Positions 5,459 through 5,833 of a DNA stretch of 5,833 bases are shown here, piece by piece. Origin of the DNA: Accumulibacter sp. (GTDB lineage: Bacteria; Pseudomonadota; Gammaproteobacteria; Burkholderiales; Rhodocyclaceae). A model generated the notes under the pieces. It made no database searches. It had not been told where the DNA came from and saw nothing but the letters and a program-made list of their open reading frames with translations. The DNA lies in NCBI GenBank assembly GCA_031276375.1, contig JAISNE010000237.1, positions 1 through 5,833 of the forward strand. Direction: 5' to 3'. The first letter of the stretch is position 1. Each line of letters begins with the position of its first letter. The translations under genes were made by a program, and so were the position numbers.

Positions 5459-5833
5459 ATGAAAACAAACGCCTACGGCGCCCATGCGGGCGACAAGCCG
5501 CTGGAGCCAATGCAAATCACCCGCCGCGCTCCCGGCGCGCGCGACGTGCAAATCGACATCGCCTATTGCGGCGTTTGCCACTCCGACGTGCATCAGGTGC
5601 GCGCCGAATGGGCGGGTACGCATTTTCCCTGCGTTCCCGGTCATGAAATCGTCGGGCGCGTGTCCGCCGTGGGCGCGCGGGTGACGAGGTTCCAGGTGGG
5701 CGATCTGGTCGGCGTCGGCTGCATCGTCGATAGCTGCCAGCATTGCGAGGAATGCGACGCCGGTCTGGAAAACTATTGCGACGGCATGGTCGGAACCTAC
5801 AACGGCCCGACCCCGGACGCGCCGGGCCATACG
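5459..5833 (+). CDS. yahK: Zinc-dependent alcohol/aldehyde dehydrogenase, YahK-like (CAD family), 3' end outside window
   Basis: This is the N-terminal 125 residues of a medium-chain, zinc-dependent dehydrogenase; YahK of E. coli is an NADPH-dependent aldehyde reductase of broad range. The GroES-like catalytic domain is in view. The catalytic zinc cysteine is C40 in CGVCHSD, with H62-E63 in VPGHEIVG. The structural zinc set C93, C96, C99 and C107 lies in DSCQHCEECDAGLENYC. Phrases such as PLEPM, IAYCGVCHSD, PCVPGHEIVG, GDLVGVGCIVDSC and GTYN.PTPD..GHT closely match YahK as I recall it. The third catalytic zinc ligand and the nucleotide-binding Rossmann motif lie beyond the window, so cofactor choice is inferred. 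GAGGA (5447-5451) lies seven bases before the ATG. The gene is divergent from the merR fragment, with a MerR-type dyad between them. The exact substrate is unknown. Confidence 0.9.
   Translation, partial: MKTNAYGAHAGDKPLEPMQITRRAPGARDVQIDIAYCGVCHSDVHQVRAEWAGTHFPCVPGHEIVGRVSAVGARVTRFQVGDLVGVGCIVDSCQHCEECDAGLENYCDGMVGTYNGPTPDAPGHT

Noticed and set aside
5348..5830. Minus-strand open frame opposite the dehydrogenase
   Set aside because: It is antisense to a clear zinc dehydrogenase; the composition is that of a shadow frame.

Overview
The window is GC-rich proteobacterial DNA. Its core is the anaerobic ubiquinone gene set ubiU, ubiV and ubiT. The set, the codon use and the neighbouring genes (a YajD-like HNH protein and a YahK-like zinc dehydrogenase) fit a facultatively anaerobic or denitrifying beta-proteobacterium, possibly Rhodocyclales. 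That placement is inferred from gene content and not demonstrated.

Layout. (1) 1-1008, + strand: ubiU, complete except for its first few codons, which lie before the window. (2) 1041-2942: an insertion-like block. Two copies of a MITE-like repeat in the same orientation (186 and 141 bp, 131 of 138 shared positions identical) bracket one lower-GC gene at 1239-2738. That gene encodes an unrecognised exported protein of 499 aa with an internal duplication. (3) 3003-4387: ubiV and ubiT, overlapping by four bases. (4) 4435-4821, - strand: a YajD-like HNH protein converging on ubiT. (5) 4822-5162: a non-coding stretch with GC-rich inverted repeats. (6) 5163-5288, - strand: the first 41 codons of a MerR-family regulator, cut off by a stop inside its DNA-binding domain. 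(7) 5459-5833, + strand: the 5' part of a YahK-like zinc alcohol/aldehyde dehydrogenase, divergent from the merR fragment. A MerR-type dyad lies between the two.

How the genes work together. UbiU and UbiV are U32-family proteins, each with four cysteines matching known [4Fe-4S] ligand spacing. Together with the SCP2-type lipid-binding protein UbiT they support O2-independent ubiquinone synthesis. ubiU and ubiV are commonly adjacent; here about 2 kb of unrelated DNA separates them, so ubiVT may depend on read-through or on its own promoter. The merR/dehydrogenase pair looks like an aldehyde- or electrophile-responsive unit whose regulator has been lost or truncated.

The most unusual part is the repeat-bracketed cassette between ubiU and ubiV. 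No CRISPR array, tRNA, rRNA, transposase or complete insertion sequence was seen.
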